Assembly (NCBI GenBank): GCA_009469685.1
Contig: SSTA01000351.1
Location: forward strand, 1 to 17,475
DNA: 17,475 nucleotides
Reading direction: 5' to 3'
DNA from: Azonexaceae bacterium
GTDB taxonomy: Bacteria > Pseudomonadota > Gammaproteobacteria > Burkholderiales > Rhodocyclaceae
The notes under the pieces were generated by a model. It was not told where the DNA came from and did not search any database. It worked only from the letters and a program-made list of their open reading frames with translations. Positions within the stretch are counted from its first letter, which is position 1, and each line of letters starts with the position of its first letter. This document shows positions 15,600 to 17,475 of the stretch, piece after piece. The translations under genes and the position numbers were made by a program.

Positions 15600-16004
15600 T
15601 CAGGATTGGGTAATGAGGGCGGCCTTGAGCCCTTGAATCTTGTCGCTCATGAGCCGAGTCAGGACATCGTATTGCAGCGCGTTCTCGGCCATCTGCCCTC
15701 GCTCGACATCCATGTCGACCGTATTGCCATCCACCGCCGACTGCGTCTCGCTGCGGTAGGCGAGGTTGACTTGGGAGCTGCCGCCGGCCGACTTCAGATG
15801 ACCCGCCGTGGTCGTCGTCAGGGAAAGCGCCCCCGCTCCGCGTCCCGCCATGGCTTGGCTCATAGCGGCACGAAAGTCGAAATCCCTGGCCTTGTACTGG
15901 GGCGTATCGGCGTTGGCGACGTTGGCCGCCAGCACTTGGTGGCGTTCCGCCCGCAGTCCGATGGCGGTACTCAGGAGGCTCAGGTCGGCGGCAATGCTGT
16001 GCAT
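15600..16004 (-). CDS. flgB: Flagellar proximal rod protein FlgB
   Basis: FlgB is a proximal rod protein next to the MS ring/FliE. From ATG 16004 the product has 134 residues, the family size, with [34 protein letters not shown] (11-44). The C-terminal [36 protein letters not shown] follows. The frame is open further upstream, but a start at 16004 fits the family alignment and the predicted transcription start near 16027. The leader of about 23 bases has only a weak GGAA ribosome site, and the bases directly before the ATG read CTCCTCC. It heads the eleven-gene flgB-flgL operon plus lipoprotein. Confidence 0.95.
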   Translation of the reverse strand: MHSIAADLSLLSTAIGLRAERHQVLAANVANADTPQYKARDFDFRAAMSQAMAGRGAGALSLTTTTAGHLKSAGGSSQVNLAYRSETQSAVDGNTVDMDVERGQMAENALQYDVLTRLMSDKIQGLKAALITQS

Positions 16005-16037
16005 GGAGGAGTTCCGAAGACGATTCGATCCCGGATT

Positions 16038-16053
16038 TGCACGAAGCGTGCCA
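16038..16053 (-). promoter_or_regulatory. Sigma-54 (RpoN) promoter for the flgB operon
   Basis: The - strand reads TGGCACGCTTCGTGCA, matching the sigma-54 consensus TGGCACG-N4-TTGCW at every fixed position but one (G for the first T of TTGC). The -24 GG and -12 GC are correctly spaced. Transcription would start near 16027, about 23 bases before the flgB ATG. GCACG-AAG-CGTGC inside the element is itself a 5-3-5 inverted repeat. Sigma-54 control of hook-basal-body operons is well known in polar flagellates such as Pseudomonas and Vibrio. Confidence 0.85.
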
Positions 16054-16094
16054 GGCACCACGGATTTCCTGGAGCCCCAAATCTCGTGTGAATC

Positions 16095-16141
16095 GTGCGG
16101 GAACCGCACCTGGGTTCGGCAAAGGACGGCAATTCTTGCCG
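16095..16141. promoter_or_regulatory. Pair of 6-3-6 inverted repeats in the flgB/flgA divergent region, candidate activator sites
   Basis: GTGCGG-GAA-CCGCAC (16095-16109) and CGGCAA-TTC-TTGCCG (16127-16141) are perfect inverted repeats with 3-base centres. Their centres are 32 bp apart, about three helical turns. Relative to the predicted flgB start near 16027 they sit at about -75 and -107, where a sigma-54 enhancer-binding protein (FleQ/FlrC-like) could bind. They also lie 48-94 bp upstream of the flgA ATG. The rest of the 184-bp region shows no convincing flgA promoter. The arms of the two repeats are not the same sequence, so one shared protein is not assured. Confidence 0.4.
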
Positions 16142-16188
16142 CCGCCGCTATTCCCCCTTGCCGCCCCGTCCTGCACAATGGCAGCCAA

Positions 16189-16875
16189 ATGTCGCTGCGC
16201 TCTCTTATTCTCGCCACCTCCATTGCGGCGCTTTCCGGCGGGTACGCCCCTGGCGCCTTGGCCGATCCGGTCATCGATATTGCCGAACGCCATGTGCGCC
16301 AGCAAAGCCAGGGACTCCCCGGGAAGGTGACCATCATCATGGGCGGCCTCGCGCCCGGCCCCTCCCTGCCCCCCTGTACCGCGCTGGAAGCCTACACGCC
16401 GCCTGGCGCACGGCCGATGGGAAAGACGCAAGTCGGGGTCCGCTGTCTGGAACCCAAATCCTGGAACGTGCGCATCCCGGTCCATGTCCGCGTGACCGGA
16501 AGCTTTGTCAGCGCCGGGCGGCCTCTGACCGCCGGAAAGGTCGTGCAAGCTGAGGACCTGGTGGTCAGCGAGGGAGAACTCGACGCGCTTCCGGCAGGAA
16601 TCGTCATCGATCCGGGTCAGGCCGTCGGGAAAACTCTGCGCAACTCGGTGGCCGCCGGCCAACCCCTACGCATGGAACAGCTCCTCGCCCCCCTGGTGAT
16701 CCGTCAGGGGCAGACGGTCAGGGTCGTCTCCCGGGGGAGCGGCTTTTCCGTCAGCGGCGACGGGCAGGCCCTCAACGATGCAGCGGTGGGCCAGATCGCC
16801 AGAATTCGCATGCCCGGCGGACAGGTGATTCAGGGACTGGCAACCGCTGAAGGATGGGCCGAAGTGAATTTTTGA
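16189..16875 (+). CDS. flgA: Flagellar P-ring assembly chaperone FlgA
   Basis: FlgA is the periplasmic chaperone that helps FlgI form the P ring. From ATG 16189 the product is 228 residues with a signal peptide ([24 protein letters not shown], cleavage after residue 25). An N-terminal domain has two Cys (LPPC and GVRC) likely to form a disulfide. A SAF domain at about 104-166 includes [19 protein letters not shown], and the C-terminal region has [42 protein letters not shown]. The frame is open upstream across the intergenic region, but only this Met gives a signal peptide. It is divergent from flgB and 65 bp upstream of flgM. Confidence 0.95.
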   Translation: MSLRSLILATSIAALSGGYAPGALADPVIDIAERHVRQQSQGLPGKVTIIMGGLAPGPSLPPCTALEAYTPPGARPMGKTQVGVRCLEPKSWNVRIPVHVRVTGSFVSAGRPLTAGKVVQAEDLVVSEGELDALPAGIVIDPGQAVGKTLRNSVAAGQPLRMEQLLAPLVIRQGQTVRVVSRGSGFSVSGDGQALNDAAVGQIARIRMPGGQVIQGLATAEGWAEVNF

Positions 16876-16876
16876 C

Positions 16877-16903
16877 TCAAGTTTTTCCCGTTCTGACCGA
16901 TAA
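16877..16903 (+). promoter_or_regulatory. Sigma-28 (FliA) promoter for flgM
   Basis: TCAAGTTT (16877-16884), an 11-base spacer and ACCGATAA (16896-16903) match the FliA consensus TAAAGTTT-N11-GCCGATAA at 14 of 16 positions with exact spacing. Transcription would begin near 16910, about 31 bases before the flgM GTG. This gives flgM a late, FliA-dependent supply in addition to read-through from flgA. In Salmonella flgM has both class 2 and class 3 transcription in the same way. Confidence 0.88.
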
Positions 16904-16940
16904 TCCGGTTGAATGATAAAAGTCTCCTGCAGGTGATCTC

Positions 16941-17225
16941 GTGAAAATCGACAACACGCTTAAGCCAACAACGACTCCGGTAGCGACCCGGAGCCCAGCG
17001 AAGGCCCCCGCCAGTAGCCCACCTGGCGGCGCATCCGACGTCCAGTTGAGCGCTCTCGCCGCCGAGATGGCTGGCGGTGACGACACGCCGCCGGTCAATG
17101 CCGCACGGGTGGCAGAAATCCGTCAAGCCATTGCGGAAGGACGATTCGCCATCGATCCGGGCGCCATTGCCGACCGGCTGATCAATTCGGCGCGCGAACT
17201 GCTCCAGGGCCAGCGCAAGGCCTGA
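16941..17225 (+). CDS. flgM: Anti-sigma-28 factor FlgM
   Basis: FlgM binds FliA (sigma-28) until the hook is finished and is then exported, releasing FliA. The 94 residues begin MKIDNTLKP, the usual FlgM start. A disordered Pro/Ala/Ser-rich N-terminal half follows, then SDVQLSALAAEMAG and the FliA-binding C-terminal helices VNAARVAEIRQAIAEGRFAIDPGAIADRLINSARELL (about 52-88). The GTG start at 16941 has AGGTGA 4 bases upstream. It overlaps flgN by one base (TGATG), so export chaperone and anti-sigma factor are made together. Confidence 0.96.
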   Translation: MKIDNTLKPTTTPVATRSPAKAPASSPPGGASDVQLSALAAEMAGGDDTPPVNAARVAEIRQAIAEGRFAIDPGAIADRLINSARELLQGQRKA

Positions 17226-17475
17226 TGCCTTCCCTCGCCGCCGTCGTGGAGCGTGAGCTCGCGCTGGTTGAGCGTTTTCTCGCCATTCTCCTCGAAGAGC
17301 AGGCCGCGCTCCGCCGCGGTGCTGTCGATGGTCTCGAAGCGTTCACCGCTGCCAAGGCTGAAATGGCCTCCCGCCTCAATGCCGCATCCGATGAGCGCGA
17401 GGCCTGGTTGGCTTCCGAAGGAGCCGCTGCCGGCCGATCGGGACTGGAGGCATGGCTTGCTGCCCACCCGGAAGA
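17225..17475 (+). CDS. flgN: Flagellar export chaperone FlgN (5' part, cut by the window end)
   Basis: FlgN is the cytoplasmic chaperone for FlgK and FlgL. The frame runs from ATG 17225 to the window end, giving 83 residues beginning MPSLAAVVERELALVERFLAI. They form a long, Leu/Glu/Ala-rich helix (LLEEQAALRRGAVDGLEAFTAAKAEMASRLN) as expected for the FlgN helical bundle. A pattern of EqaAL..g..d.L......K is family-like. Location directly after flgM is the standard one. The C-terminal substrate-binding part lies beyond the window. Confidence 0.87.
   Translation, partial: MPSLAAVVERELALVERFLAILLEEQAALRRGAVDGLEAFTAAKAEMASRLNAASDEREAWLASEGAAAGRSGLEAWLAAHPE

Noticed and set aside
15586..16662. Upstream extensions of the flgC and flgB frames that would give proteins of 495 and 246 residues
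   Set aside because: The extensions overlap neighbouring genes in other frames, lack family similarity, and for flgB lie upstream of the predicted transcription start.

Overview
This window is almost entirely a flagellar biogenesis locus, about 62% G+C by eye. It encodes a complete rod-hook-filament-junction operon, P- and L-ring proteins, the FliPQR export gate and the FliM/FliN switch proteins. P and L rings plus a FlgJ with a fused peptidoglycan hydrolase point to a Gram-negative beta- or gammaproteobacterium. The gene order and protein character suggest a betaproteobacterium of the Rhodocyclales/Azoarcus-Dechloromonas type. The taxonomic placement is inference; the flagellar identity is not in doubt.

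Layout. Positions 1-5071 (+ strand) hold the distal part of a fli operon: fliK (5' end cut by the window), fliL, fliM, fliN, then fliO, fliP, fliQ and fliR. Spacing is tight or overlapping except for a 95-bp gap between fliN and fliO. Positions 5081-16004 (- strand) hold flgB-C-D-E-F-G-H-I-J-K-L, followed by a small lipoprotein gene of unknown function whose start overlaps the flgL stop (ATGA). The fli and flg operons converge at a 9-bp gap flanked by an inverted repeat that contains both stop codons. Positions 16189-17475 (+ strand) hold flgA, flgM and the 5' part of flgN, divergent from flgB.

Regulation. The 184-bp flgB/flgA divergent region contains a near-consensus sigma-54 promoter reading into flgB. 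Upstream of it are two 6-3-6 inverted repeats with centres 32 bp apart, placed where a sigma-54 activator would bind. A near-consensus sigma-28 (FliA) promoter lies between flgA and flgM, and a weaker sigma-28-like site lies between flgJ and flgK. Together these suggest the usual hierarchy: sigma-54 drives the hook-basal body. FliA then boosts flgM/flgN and perhaps flgK/flgL after FlgM is exported through the finished hook.

The least understood items are the flgL-coupled lipoprotein, the repeat-like expanded variable domain of the 721-residue FlgK, and the inverted-repeat pair in the flgB/flgA region. I saw no mobile elements, tRNA or rRNA genes, CRISPR arrays or broken genes.
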